DNA from: Balneolaceae bacterium
GTDB taxonomy: Bacteria; Bacteroidota; Rhodothermia; Balneolales; Balneolaceae
Length of the DNA: 37,004 bases
Direction: 5' to 3'
NCBI GenBank assembly: GCA_007123715.1
Contig: SKKO01000128.1
Location: 1 to 37,004 of the forward strand
The translations under genes and the position numbers were made by a program. Below the pieces are notes generated by a model, which was given only the letters and a program-made list of their open reading frames with translations, had not been told where the DNA came from and ran no database searches. Positions 1 to 7,320 of the stretch are shown one piece after another. Numbering within the stretch: the first letter of the stretch is position 1; each line of letters starts with the position of its first letter.

Positions 1-210
1 GAAGGGTTTGGCCATGTAGGCCGGAGAGCTTCTGCGGCTTGGAAAATCCTGGATAACAGGTGAACGGAAGAACCGAAGAACCGATGAACAGAGTAAGTGA
101 AGGCAGGAAGGGTTTTGGCCATGTAGGCTGGAGAGTTTCTGTGGCTTGGAAAGCCCCCGGATAACAGATGAACAGACGAACCGATGAACCGATTAACAGA
201 TTAAGTGGAG
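1..210. repeat. Direct repeat, two copies of about 106 bp
   Basis: Two near-identical head-to-tail copies start at position 1 (probably cut by the window edge) and at 107. Both run from GAAGGGTTT..GGCCATGTAGG through TTGGAAA and GGATAACAG into a low-complexity tail built from GAACCGAT/GAACAGA-like words, ending near GTAAGTGAAG and TTAAGTGGAG. They differ at scattered positions. No reading frame is shared, so this looks like non-coding tandem repeat DNA. The array may continue to the left of the window. Confidence 0.8.
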
Positions 211-357
211 GTTGTTTTAGCTGAATGGATTTCCTTGTTAGTGCACAGAACAGTACTAATATGGTGGTGCCAGGTTTTTGGGAAAATTAAATGCCCGGGA
301 TGTCGCTTAGGAATGTCGATGTAAACAGGAGTTCAAATTTTTTCCTACTTTGAAGCC
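211..357. other. Intergenic leader before the ATL gene
   Basis: This is the unrepeated remainder of the 357-base gene-free left end. I see no convincing promoter, hairpin or small gene in it. The sequence just before the ATG at 358 (CTTTGAAGCC) is at best a weak ribosome-binding site. Confidence 0.4.
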
Positions 358-693
358 ATGCAGCGTAACGATTTTTATTCACGGGTTTACGAGGTTGTGG
401 CTATGATTCCTTATGGTAAAGTTACGACCTATGGCGCCATTGCACGGCATCTTGGTGTAGAAAGCGGTGCGCGAATGGTGGGATACGCGCTGAATAACCT
501 GATTCAGGCTCCCGGGGGAGAAGGGGTTCCGGCTCACCGCGTGGTGAACCGCTTGGGGCAGCTAACCGGAAGGGGATGGTTTCCCGGCGATTCGATGCGC
601 GAGCGGCTTCAGCAGGAGGGAGTGGAGTTTACCGAAGAATACTCCGTAAACATCGAAACACACTTCTGGAGTCCGGAAAAACTCTCAGTTTGA
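358..693 (+). CDS. Alkyltransferase-like protein (ATL), MGMT family without the active-site cysteine
   Basis: The 111-residue protein matches the DNA-binding domain of O6-alkylguanine-DNA alkyltransferases: an N-terminal IPYGKVTTYGAIA helix-turn-helix region (residues 17-29) and VPAHRVVNRLG at 57-67. In true MGMT/Ogt enzymes the active site reads PCHR; here it is PAHR, with Ala59 in place of the acceptor cysteine. It should therefore bind O6-alkylguanine without repairing it. Known ATL proteins flag such lesions for nucleotide excision repair, so that role is inferred here. The length fits the ATL family (about 100-120 aa) rather than full MGMT. Its last 9 bases overlap the 3' end of the convergent glycerate kinase gene. 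Confidence 0.88.
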   Translation: MQRNDFYSRVYEVVAMIPYGKVTTYGAIARHLGVESGARMVGYALNNLIQAPGGEGVPAHRVVNRLGQLTGRGWFPGDSMRERLQQEGVEFTEEYSVNIETHFWSPEKLSV

Positions 694-1995
694 TAACACG
701 ATCTGGATGTCCATAACATTGTTCCCGGTTGGTCCGGTGATAATATGTCCGCCAGCCTTTTTGAAAAAATGGTAACTGTCATTTTCTGTTATGAATACTT
801 CAGGATCAAGCCCGGCATCTTTTGCCTCTCTCCATGTGTTTTGATCAACTACAGCTCCGGCCGCATCGGTTGGCCCGTCAATTCCATCTGTTCCTGCACT
901 CAGAAAAGCGATAGGCTCACCGGCATCAGTCAGCCGTCTGGCCAGTCTTAATGCCAGTTCCTGGTTGCGGCCGCCTAACCCTTCGCCGGTTACTTTAACC
1001 GTACATTCTCCATATAAAACAAGAGCATTCTTCCCTTTGTCCCCAAAAATTTTATGTTGAATGGAATCTACAATTTTTTCTTCAAAATCATCGATGATGC
1101 CAGTCCAGGCCGGATGAATGAGTTCGGCTTTAAATCCATCTTCTTCAAGAAGTTCCCTTGTTCGTTCTGCAACCTTTGATGCAGAGGATACAATCCAGGC
1201 ATAATGGTTCTCAAAATCTTTTGTGATGGTCACGCCATCCGATTTAATCTTTTCCGAAATACGTTTTTGTACCGACTCCGGCAACCTGCTCCGGATACGA
1301 TACTTCTCGACAACTTTATGTGCATCAGTGTATGAAATTTCCTGCGCGGTTGTGGGTCCGCTCCCGATATACCGGAGATCATCATCAGGTACATCTGAAA
1401 TGACGAGATCAAGAAGGGTTGTGTGATTCAGGTGCTCCAGCAATTTCCCGCCCTTTACCTGCGACAATGCCTTTCTCACAGTATTCACTTCATGGATGGT
1501 GGCACCTGATTCGAGCAACAGCTTGTATACTTCGCGTATCTCATGAATACCAATTTCATCTGCCGGCATACAAAGCAGGGAGGAGGTTCCCCCGGAAAGA
1601 AGATTGATGACAATAGAACCTTCCGGAATTTGATCAATAAATGCAATCAGCCTTTTTGAAGCTTCGTAGCTCTGTTCATCCGGCAGGGGATGGGAGCCTT
1701 CAAGCATGGTAATGCGGCCAGGTGTTGTTTTAGAATCGGGCGGTGCAATGATCATTCCGCCGGAAAGATCCCCGCCAAGAACATTTTCACATGCAGATGC
1801 CATCGTGGGAGATGCTTTTCCTGTACCAATAACAAAAATTTCGGTTGCAGGAGGAACCTTGAATTCCTGGTTGTGAACACGCAACACTCTCTCACTCTGC
1901 TCCCAGGATAAAATTTCCGGCAGAAATTCCCGGGGATTTACGTTTTTCAGTGTTGATTTAAATATTTCGGCAGCCTGTTTTTTGAGATTCATCAT
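685..1995 (-). CDS. Glycerate 2-kinase (DUF4147/MOFRL family)
   Basis: The 436-aa protein phosphorylates D-glycerate, most likely to 2-phosphoglycerate, feeding lower glycolysis. The N-terminal DUF4147 part carries GTGKASPTM (57-65) and NLLSGGTSSL (131-140). The C-terminal MOFRL part carries GEGLGGRNQEL (337-347) and SAGTDGIDGPTDAAGA (366-381). The length is normal for the class. Two adjacent ATGs exist (1995 and 1992); the first is used here. It is transcribed away from the B12 riboswitch region, with about 85 bases between its start and the riboswitch promoter, and stands alone as a single gene. The symbol (gck/garK/ttuD) is left blank because substrate preference and history vary in this family. 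Confidence 0.9.
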   Translation of the reverse strand: MMNLKKQAAEIFKSTLKNVNPREFLPEILSWEQSERVLRVHNQEFKVPPATEIFVIGTGKASPTMASACENVLGGDLSGGMIIAPPDSKTTPGRITMLEGSHPLPDEQSYEASKRLIAFIDQIPEGSIVINLLSGGTSSLLCMPADEIGIHEIREVYKLLLESGATIHEVNTVRKALSQVKGGKLLEHLNHTTLLDLVISDVPDDDLRYIGSGPTTAQEISYTDAHKVVEKYRIRSRLPESVQKRISEKIKSDGVTITKDFENHYAWIVSSASKVAERTRELLEEDGFKAELIHPAWTGIIDDFEEKIVDSIQHKIFGDKGKNALVLYGECTVKVTGEGLGGRNQELALRLARRLTDAGEPIAFLSAGTDGIDGPTDAAGAVVDQNTWREAKDAGLDPEVFITENDSYHFFKKAGGHIITGPTGNNVMDIQIVLSN

Positions 1996-2081
1996 ATAAA
2001 TTTATTGAATTCATATGATCAAAAAATAAAGGAAATCAAATCCTTATAAAAATTTTGAGGGTTTTTAATGAGAAAAGATTA

Positions 2082-2110
2082 TTGACATCCATCCCAATTC
2101 ACTGTACTAT
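2082..2110 (+). promoter_or_regulatory. Sigma70-like promoter of the B12 riboswitch/btuB transcript
   Basis: TTGACA (2082-2087) is followed after exactly 17 bases by TACTAT (2105-2110), a near-consensus -35/-10 pair. Transcription would start about 2116-2118, at the base of the riboswitch P1 helix, which supports the call. It is a sequence match only. Confidence 0.65.
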
Positions 2111-2117
2111 TTCACAG

Positions 2118-2298
2118 CAACAGGTTCCCCTCTGTTTCGGATGGGATGAAAAGGGAATCCGGTTAAAATCCGGAGCTATCCCCGTAGCTGTAAGCTCATA
2201 CAAATGTGTCAGCCAATTGTTATGCCACTGTACCTGCAACCTTGTGGTGGGGACGGGAAGGCTGCCGGCACTGAGCAAGCCAGAAGACCTGCCTGTCT
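2118..2298 (+). promoter_or_regulatory. Cobalamin (adenosylcobalamin-type) riboswitch
   Basis: All hallmark blocks of the B12 aptamer appear in order: GATGAAAAGGGAA, then CCGGTTAAAATCCGG, then GCTATCCCCGTAGCTGTAA, then GCCACTGTA, then GGGAAGGCTGCC, and finally the B12 box AGCCAGAAGACCTGCC (2278-2293). ACAGG (2120-2124) can close P1 with CCTGT (2292-2296). It sits between a sigma70-like promoter and a BtuB-like receptor. High B12 should turn the receptor off. Downstream, an imperfect hairpin (about 2340-2371, TGCACA...TGTGCA) and a T-run near 2380-2388 could be the expression platform, which is inference. Confidence 0.95.
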
Positions 2299-2429
2299 GC
2301 CACTTTTTATTTCACAGGCTTTCGGAGGAAAGGCCGGGAATGCACAGGCGCTGGTTTTTTTCAGTGTGCAGACATACCCATCTTTTTTTCAGCGAAAGCT
2401 CATCGGTTCAGCATTAAATCAATTAAACC

Positions 2430-4331
2430 ATGAGCAAAATATTCTTATTTATTATGATAGCAGCAGCTTTTGATGTTGCTGCTGTCCATGCACAAAATAA
2501 GTCAACCATTGCTGATTCGCTTCAGCTGGATGATATCATGATCACCGGAACTAAAATTCCGATATCGCTGCGTGAGACGACCCGCCCGGTGGTGGTGATA
2601 AGCAGGCAGGAAATAGAACAGAGTGCTGCCCGGGATCTTGGCCAGCTATTGAACCGGCAAAGCGGGATCAGGGTCAATAATAGCCAGGGAACCCCTGGTA
2701 ATAATCAGAGTCTTTTTTTGCAGGGTGCAGGAGGTGAATATACACTTATCTTAATCGACGGAATGGCAGTGAAAGATCCGTCGGGAGTAGGAGGTTCGAT
2801 CGACTTGCGGATTATTCCGGTCGGTAATATTGAACGTATTGAGATTCTCAAAGGAAATCAGTCCTCGTTATATGGAACCGATGCTATTGCCGGGGCAATC
2901 AACATTATCACCAAAAAAGAATCGGCAAATCTGCTTCAAGCTGATGGCCGCATCTCTTATGGTGCATACAATACCTTTAATGGAACACTTGCCCTGAACG
3001 GTTCACTGAACAAAGGGGTAAGATATTATGTGAATTACAACCGAAAATCGAGCGACGGGATCAGTGCTGCTGCAGATCCGTCGGGAACCGGTTCATATGA
3101 AAATGACGGTTCTCATCTTGATTCATTTTATGGTAAAGTAACGTTTCAGCCGGCAGAGAGTTTCACTATCACTCCCTTTTTAAATATTGCTACTTTTAAC
3201 GGGGATTTTGATGCGGGTGCGTTCACAGATGCGCCGAATACTTTCTCATTGGATTTGTTGAATCCGGGAGCCCTGCTTTTGTTTGAAAGCGGAGACATCC
3301 GCTTCAGTGGAAATTACAGCTTTACGTATACGGACAGGCTATTTTCAACTCAGTTCGGTGAAAGTGAATTTGAAGGCAAATTTCATAATGCCGACGTGTT
3401 TGGCTCATACCGGCTGAATCACTATTACACGGTATTGGCCGGCTTCAATGTGCAAAACGGAAGTCTTCCTGCCACGGATTTTACAGAAGAAGTTTCTGCA
3501 TCATTTGCAAGCCCTTACGTGAATATGCTCTTGAAAAATGTAAGGGGAGTATCCATGGAGGCCGGATTCAGGCTCAATAATCACTCCGAATATGGCAGTA
3601 ATTCAACCTTTAGCCTGGCTCCTTCATATTCTATAAATGGCAGACTGAAAGTTTCTGCATCGTACAGCACCGGGTTTAAAGCACCCACACTGAATGAGTT
3701 ATTCGGCCCATTTGGAGCGAATCGGAATCTTGATCCCGAAACAAGTTCGGAAATCAGGTTTGGCGCAGAAAGTTATTTAATGAACCGGTCATTAAAATTG
3801 GAAGCCCACTATTTCAGCAGGGACATTGATAACCTGATCGTATATACGTTTGATTCCGGTTATATGAACCGCGACCGTGAAGAAACATCCGGCTTTGAAC
3901 TGGCCGGTAACTGGATAGTTTCACCTGCATTTACATTTGGCGGACACTATAACTATCTCTCCGGGGAAACCATAACACTGGACGATTCCGGAAACCGCCT
4001 TTCTGCCGATGGGCTGATCAGGAAACCGAAACATTTGGTTGGTTTATATGGATCTTACCGTTTTGGCAGCGGCCTGTTCGTGCAGTTGGATGGTGAATTC
4101 GTTGGCGAGAGAACCGATCTGTTTTTTAATCCCGCGAACAATTTTGCTGCCGAAGATGTAATTCTTGATTCCTACTTTCTGCTGAATGCGTATGCTGAAT
4201 TCTCATTTTTTGATCATAACCTTTCGCTGTTTACGAATGTCCGTAATCTGCTCAACAGTAATTTTACAGAGGTATATGGCTTCAATACAATGGGATTACA
4301 TGCAAATGCAGGAGTGCGTTTTCGTTTTTGA
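2430..4331 (+). CDS. btuB: TonB-dependent outer-membrane receptor, BtuB-like cobalamin transporter
   Basis: The 633-aa protein has a Sec signal peptide (about 1-21, ending VHA), a TonB-box-like segment DDIMITGT (34-41), a plug domain (about 45-165, with ILIDGMAVKDPSG, IERIEILKGNQSSLYG and GAINIITKK), and a long beta-barrel ending in the aromatic terminus VRFRF expected for BAM insertion. The size is normal for BtuB (about 600-650 aa). It should import cobalamin across the outer membrane with energy from TonB-ExbBD, and the upstream cobalamin riboswitch fixes the substrate far better than barrel similarity would. Its stop overlaps the ATG of the next, truncated, reading frame (TGATG), so the two were translationally coupled. 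No btuF/C/D genes follow. Confidence 0.92.
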   Translation: MSKIFLFIMIAAAFDVAAVHAQNKSTIADSLQLDDIMITGTKIPISLRETTRPVVVISRQEIEQSAARDLGQLLNRQSGIRVNNSQGTPGNNQSLFLQGAGGEYTLILIDGMAVKDPSGVGGSIDLRIIPVGNIERIEILKGNQSSLYGTDAIAGAINIITKKESANLLQADGRISYGAYNTFNGTLALNGSLNKGVRYYVNYNRKSSDGISAAADPSGTGSYENDGSHLDSFYGKVTFQPAESFTITPFLNIATFNGDFDAGAFTDAPNTFSLDLLNPGALLLFESGDIRFSGNYSFTYTDRLFSTQFGESEFEGKFHNADVFGSYRLNHYYTVLAGFNVQNGSLPATDFTEEVSASFASPYVNMLLKNVRGVSMEAGFRLNNHSEYGSNSTFSLAPSYSINGRLKVSASYSTGFKAPTLNELFGPFGANRNLDPETSSEIRFGAESYLMNRSLKLEAHYFSRDIDNLIVYTFDSGYMNRDREETSGFELAGNWIVSPAFTFGGHYNYLSGETITLDDSGNRLSADGLIRKPKHLVGLYGSYRFGSGLFVQLDGEFVGERTDLFFNPANNFAAEDVILDSYFLLNAYAEFSFFDHNLSLFTNVRNLLNSNFTEVYGFNTMGLHANAGVRFRF

Positions 4332-4432
4332 TGAAGCCTGAAAAAACAATACTGCACTGGACCGGGGGTAAAAACAGTGCTCTGGCGCTGAAGAAGTTGT
4401 TATCCCGAATTATAAAACTATCTTTTTGTTAA
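4331..4432 (+). pseudogene. Truncated N-terminus of a PP-loop ATPase (diphthine-ammonia ligase-like)
   Basis: A 33-codon frame begins at the ATG sharing a base with the btuB stop. Its first part, ILHWTGGKNSALALKK (residues 7-22), matches the N-terminal PP-loop (SGGKDS-type) of the adenine nucleotide alpha-hydrolase/Dph6-like family, whose members are normally about 220 aa. After about residue 24 the reading frame turns into unrelated sequence and stops at TAA (4430-4432). A deletion or rearrangement appears to have removed the rest. Homologues follow btuB in B12-regulated operons of Bacteroidota (recalled, not checked here). The GG(K)xS core is intact, but no functional enzyme can be made. 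Confidence 0.75.
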
Positions 4433-4488
4433 TCATTAGGGTTAAGGGGGGTATATTTTAAAAAAATTATAAAACCTTGCTATACCAT

Positions 4489-4839
4489 TTACAGTTTACA
4501 GTATATCCATTCATCCTGAATGGATAATTCAAAAGTTTTTATTCTTTTGTAAGTATCAATCAAACATTCACCTGACTCCAGATCAAATTCCCATCTGTGC
4601 CAGGGGCACCGGATCACTAATTTCTCACCGTATATATAATTTCCCGGAGAATTTGAGTTTACTGTACGGTTGATGAACCCGGAGCATATCGGAGCTCCCA
4701 TGTGCGGGCAATAATTATGGATAGCATAAAATTTACCCTCTACATTAAACAATCCGATTTCAATAGTCTTAATGGTAACTATTTTTCGTTCACCCGGATT
4801 AATGTCAGTTATCTTGGCAACGGGATAGAACGGCATCAT
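4489..4839 (-). CDS. Rieske [2Fe-2S] ferredoxin-like protein
   Basis: The 116-aa soluble protein has a Rieske cluster fold with both ligand pairs: C44-P-H46 (NYCPHMGAP) and C78-P-W-H81 (RCPWHRWEFDLESG). It has no membrane helix and no catalytic oxygenase domain, so it is the small ferredoxin type that passes single electrons, as in NirD-like or dioxygenase ferredoxins. The insert between the two ligand pairs (about 31 residues, including NSNSPGNY) is longer than in the usual short ferredoxins. It is the last gene of a three-gene operon. Its ATG overlaps the stop of the amidohydrolase by one base (TAATG), so co-translation is likely. Its redox partner is not visible in the window. Confidence 0.88.
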   Translation of the reverse strand: MMPFYPVAKITDINPGERKIVTIKTIEIGLFNVEGKFYAIHNYCPHMGAPICSGFINRTVNSNSPGNYIYGEKLVIRCPWHRWEFDLESGECLIDTYKRIKTFELSIQDEWIYCKL

Positions 4840-5891
4840 TAAAAACCATAAAGTTTAGCTGCATTTTCGTAAAAAATCTTTTCCCTTAACTTTTCAGAAA
4901 AATGTCTGAATATTTTTTCAGGGTTATCAAAATCCCAGTGCGGATAATCACTTGAAAACAGCAACATATCATCAGAGGGCATCATATCCATTAATTGATG
5001 TAAATGTTTCCGGTTTTCAGGCTCATCAAGTGGCTGGGTTGTGAGGCGAACATGTTTAGAAACAATTTCACTTGGTTTTTGCTTTACCCACGGTACTTCT
5101 CTACGCAATCCTTTCCAATTTTTATCGAGACGCCATAAAAAAGGGGGTAGCCAGCCTATGCCGCCTTCAACAAGTACGAGTTTTAAATTGGGAAATTTTT
5201 GAAAAACACCTTCACATATCATACTCACCAGATGCGTTTGCATACTTGTAGTAGCAAGTGTATGATATTCAATGTAATAGGTGGGATATCCGGCTGGTGA
5301 GGGCGGGTTTGCGATGCCGGCACCATCTGTAAAAGGATGAATGGCTACAGGAAGTTTCATTTTTTCGGCAGCTTCATAAATCGGGTAGAAGTACCGGTTA
5401 CCGTAGGGCAGGCGAGATCCGGATCCCAAACTTACCTGTACAAACTGAGGGTGATTTCCAACACGTTCAATTTCTTGTGCCGCTTTTACAGGGTCTTGAG
5501 TTGCCACAATAATGGATCCGAAATACCTATTATCAGCACTGAACCAGCGATTGATAAACCAATCGTTATATGCAGAGGATAATGCTGCGGCCCAGTCGGC
5601 ATTGGCAAGATTAGAAACTGCCAGATGGCTCGACTCTCCAATTAAAATTGCTTTTTCTATATCGTACCTATCCAATAAATCCTGAGCGGTATAAAACGGA
5701 TCCGATCCGGGTGAGGCTCCGTCCGGAGGAAATGAATCCATTTTATAAGTCCCGTCAGGATTAGGGTACCCATTATGTCCGTATAAAATATAACCCTGTT
5801 TTAAGCGGGTAAGCCAGGGCTCGGACAGATATGGCGACAATTCATCGGTACTTTTCCAGCGTACATGTACATCACAATCAATTTTTTTCAT
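4839..5891 (-). CDS. Amidohydrolase-2 family metal-dependent hydrolase or decarboxylase
   Basis: The 350-aa TIM-barrel protein belongs to the amidohydrolase-related family PF04909, which includes ACMSD and other decarboxylases as well as hydrolases. Visible metal-site elements are DCDVHV (5-10, with His9), AIHPFTDG (183-190, His185), the strand VLVEGGIGW (239-247) and FSSDYPHWD (312-320, Asp315). The second His of the classic HxH is absent, as in the DxH subgroup. The length is normal. It overlaps the upstream acetyltransferase gene by four bases (ATGA) and the downstream Rieske gene by one. The substrate cannot be read from sequence; pairing with a Rieske ferredoxin suggests metabolism of an organic or aromatic acid, but this is inference. 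Confidence 0.88.
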   Translation of the reverse strand: MKKIDCDVHVRWKSTDELSPYLSEPWLTRLKQGYILYGHNGYPNPDGTYKMDSFPPDGASPGSDPFYTAQDLLDRYDIEKAILIGESSHLAVSNLANADWAAALSSAYNDWFINRWFSADNRYFGSIIVATQDPVKAAQEIERVGNHPQFVQVSLGSGSRLPYGNRYFYPIYEAAEKMKLPVAIHPFTDGAGIANPPSPAGYPTYYIEYHTLATTSMQTHLVSMICEGVFQKFPNLKLVLVEGGIGWLPPFLWRLDKNWKGLRREVPWVKQKPSEIVSKHVRLTTQPLDEPENRKHLHQLMDMMPSDDMLLFSSDYPHWDFDNPEKIFRHFSEKLREKIFYENAAKLYGF

Positions 5892-6547
5892 TTATTTGCG
5901 GATTTTTTACCTGTTGGTTTTGCAGGAACTCCAATAGCTACCGATTGAGGGGGGATATTAGTAACAACTACGGCACCTGCTCCGATAATCGATTCTTTAC
6001 CTATAAGCACCCTGTCTTTAATAACCGTTCCGGTTCCAATGTGTACCTTATCTTCTATCACCACGTGTCCTGATATATTTGACCCGCCCGCGATGTTTAC
6101 GAAATTTCCAATTTGTGAATGATGTGCAATTGTAACTCCCGCTCCAACATAAGTATGATTGCCAATTTCCACCATGGGATCAATAATAACTCCAGGTTTT
6201 ATGACATTATTTATGCCAATTTTAGCACGTTTTGAAATGATAGATGTGTGATCAATTGCATTTATAAATTTAAAGCCAAGCTTTAGCAGTCTTTTCGAAA
6301 TGGATACCCGGGCCGTTATATTACCTACTGCAATGATTGCAAGATTCAGTCCTGATTTCTGAAGCTCTCGAATATCGAAATCATTGTGAACTACAGGTAT
6401 TCCGTTGAATGTTTGAGGAGTGCCGGAAATGTTTACATCATCAACATACGCTTTAATTTGATATGTATCAGATTGACCTAATATATCGGTAACAACCTCT
6501 GCCTGCCCCGAAGCCCCCCAAACCAATACGGGTAATGCTTTTTTCAT
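5888..6547 (-). CDS. NeuD/PglD-type sugar O- or N-acetyltransferase
   Basis: The 219-aa protein has an N-terminal nucleotide-sugar-binding PglD_N domain (VLVWGASGQAEVV, 7-19; IIAVGN, 71-76) followed by a left-handed beta-helix of hexapeptide repeats (about 103-210, IGN/VGAG/IGTG turns). His142 in TIAHHSQIGNFVNI sits where the catalytic base of NeuD/PglD lies. The C-terminal IPPQSVAIGVPAKP is typical of the family. It transfers acetyl from acetyl-CoA to a sugar or amino-sugar. It is the first gene of the operon with the amidohydrolase and Rieske protein; AAGAAGAGA directly before the ATG is a plausible ribosome-binding site. No sialic-acid or glycan genes lie nearby, so its usual partners are missing. 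Confidence 0.88.
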   Translation of the reverse strand: MKKALPVLVWGASGQAEVVTDILGQSDTYQIKAYVDDVNISGTPQTFNGIPVVHNDFDIRELQKSGLNLAIIAVGNITARVSISKRLLKLGFKFINAIDHTSIISKRAKIGINNVIKPGVIIDPMVEIGNHTYVGAGVTIAHHSQIGNFVNIAGGSNISGHVVIEDKVHIGTGTVIKDRVLIGKESIIGAGAVVVTNIPPQSVAIGVPAKPTGKKSANK

Positions 6548-6642
6548 TCTCTTCTTTTGTTTTAATCGTATAGATGGAATGGTTGTGAATTATATAAACA
6601 TCCTTATCTCAGTATCAGTATTAATTATCGTAGCAAAAACGT

Positions 6643-7320
6643 TTATATTTTAACATCAAATATGGTCCCATTTTCAATTTGAACGGTTCTGTGAGGAAAT
6701 TTTCTGATGACATCGTAATCATGAGTCACCATCAGTACAGCCATACCCCGGTTATTGATTTGTAGCAGGAGTTCCATAATTGAGGCACTTGCTTCAGGAT
6801 CAAGATTTCCGGTGGGCTCGTCAGCGAGAAGAAGGCGCGGTTCATTTGCAAGAGCCCTTGCAATTACCACACGTTGTTTCTCACCACCTGAAAGATCATC
6901 GGGCATAGAATTCCTTTTATGGCTCAATCCCACAAGGCCAAGCACTTCGAGCACACGGCTTTTAATGAATTTCTTGCCATGTCCGGTTACACGCAGTGCA
7001 AATGCCACATTATCGAAAGTACTGCGATCCGGGAGCAACTGGAAATCCTGAAAAACAACCCCGATTCTTCGTCTCAGGTAAGGTACCTGTTTCTCGGGAA
7101 GCTTGGTTACTTCGAAATCGGCTACGTAAACCAATCCCTTATCAGGTTTAACATCTCTGTATAAAAGTTTAAGGAAAGAACTTTTCCCTGCCCCTGTTCG
7201 CCCGATCAAGTAACAAAATTCTCCTGTATCAAGAAAGAAGTCAACACCATCAAGTACACGATTATTTCCGTTATAGGTAACCGATACATTGTGGAGCTGG
7301 ATAACGCCGTTTCCTGTCAT
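6643..7320 (-). CDS. ftsE: ABC-type ATPase, cell-division protein FtsE-like
   Basis: The 225-aa ABC ATPase carries Walker A GRTGAGKSS (40-48), Q-loop VFQDFQLLPD (89-98), signature LSGGEKQR (143-150), Walker B LLLADEP (163-169) and switch His200. The opening IQLHNVSVTYNGN and the phrases NRGMAVLMVTHDYDVIRKFPHRTVQIENG match FtsE, which with FtsX controls septal peptidoglycan hydrolases. No ftsX gene adjoins it, so it might instead serve another ABC exporter; FtsE remains the best match. It overlaps the preceding methyltransferase by four bases (ATGA) and ends the pdxA-methyltransferase-ftsE operon. Confidence 0.85.
   Translation of the reverse strand: MTGNGVIQLHNVSVTYNGNNRVLDGVDFFLDTGEFCYLIGRTGAGKSSFLKLLYRDVKPDKGLVYVADFEVTKLPEKQVPYLRRRIGVVFQDFQLLPDRSTFDNVAFALRVTGHGKKFIKSRVLEVLGLVGLSHKRNSMPDDLSGGEKQRVVIARALANEPRLLLADEPTGNLDPEASASIMELLLQINNRGMAVLMVTHDYDVIRKFPHRTVQIENGTIFDVKI

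Noticed and set aside
2055-2473. Frames over the B12 riboswitch
   Set aside because: They read through the aptamer, whose conserved blocks explain the sequence.
4489-6547. Sialic-acid or capsule cluster assignment for the NeuD-like gene
   Set aside because: No neuA/B/C, glycosyltransferase or flippase genes are near, so only the acetyltransferase family is claimed.
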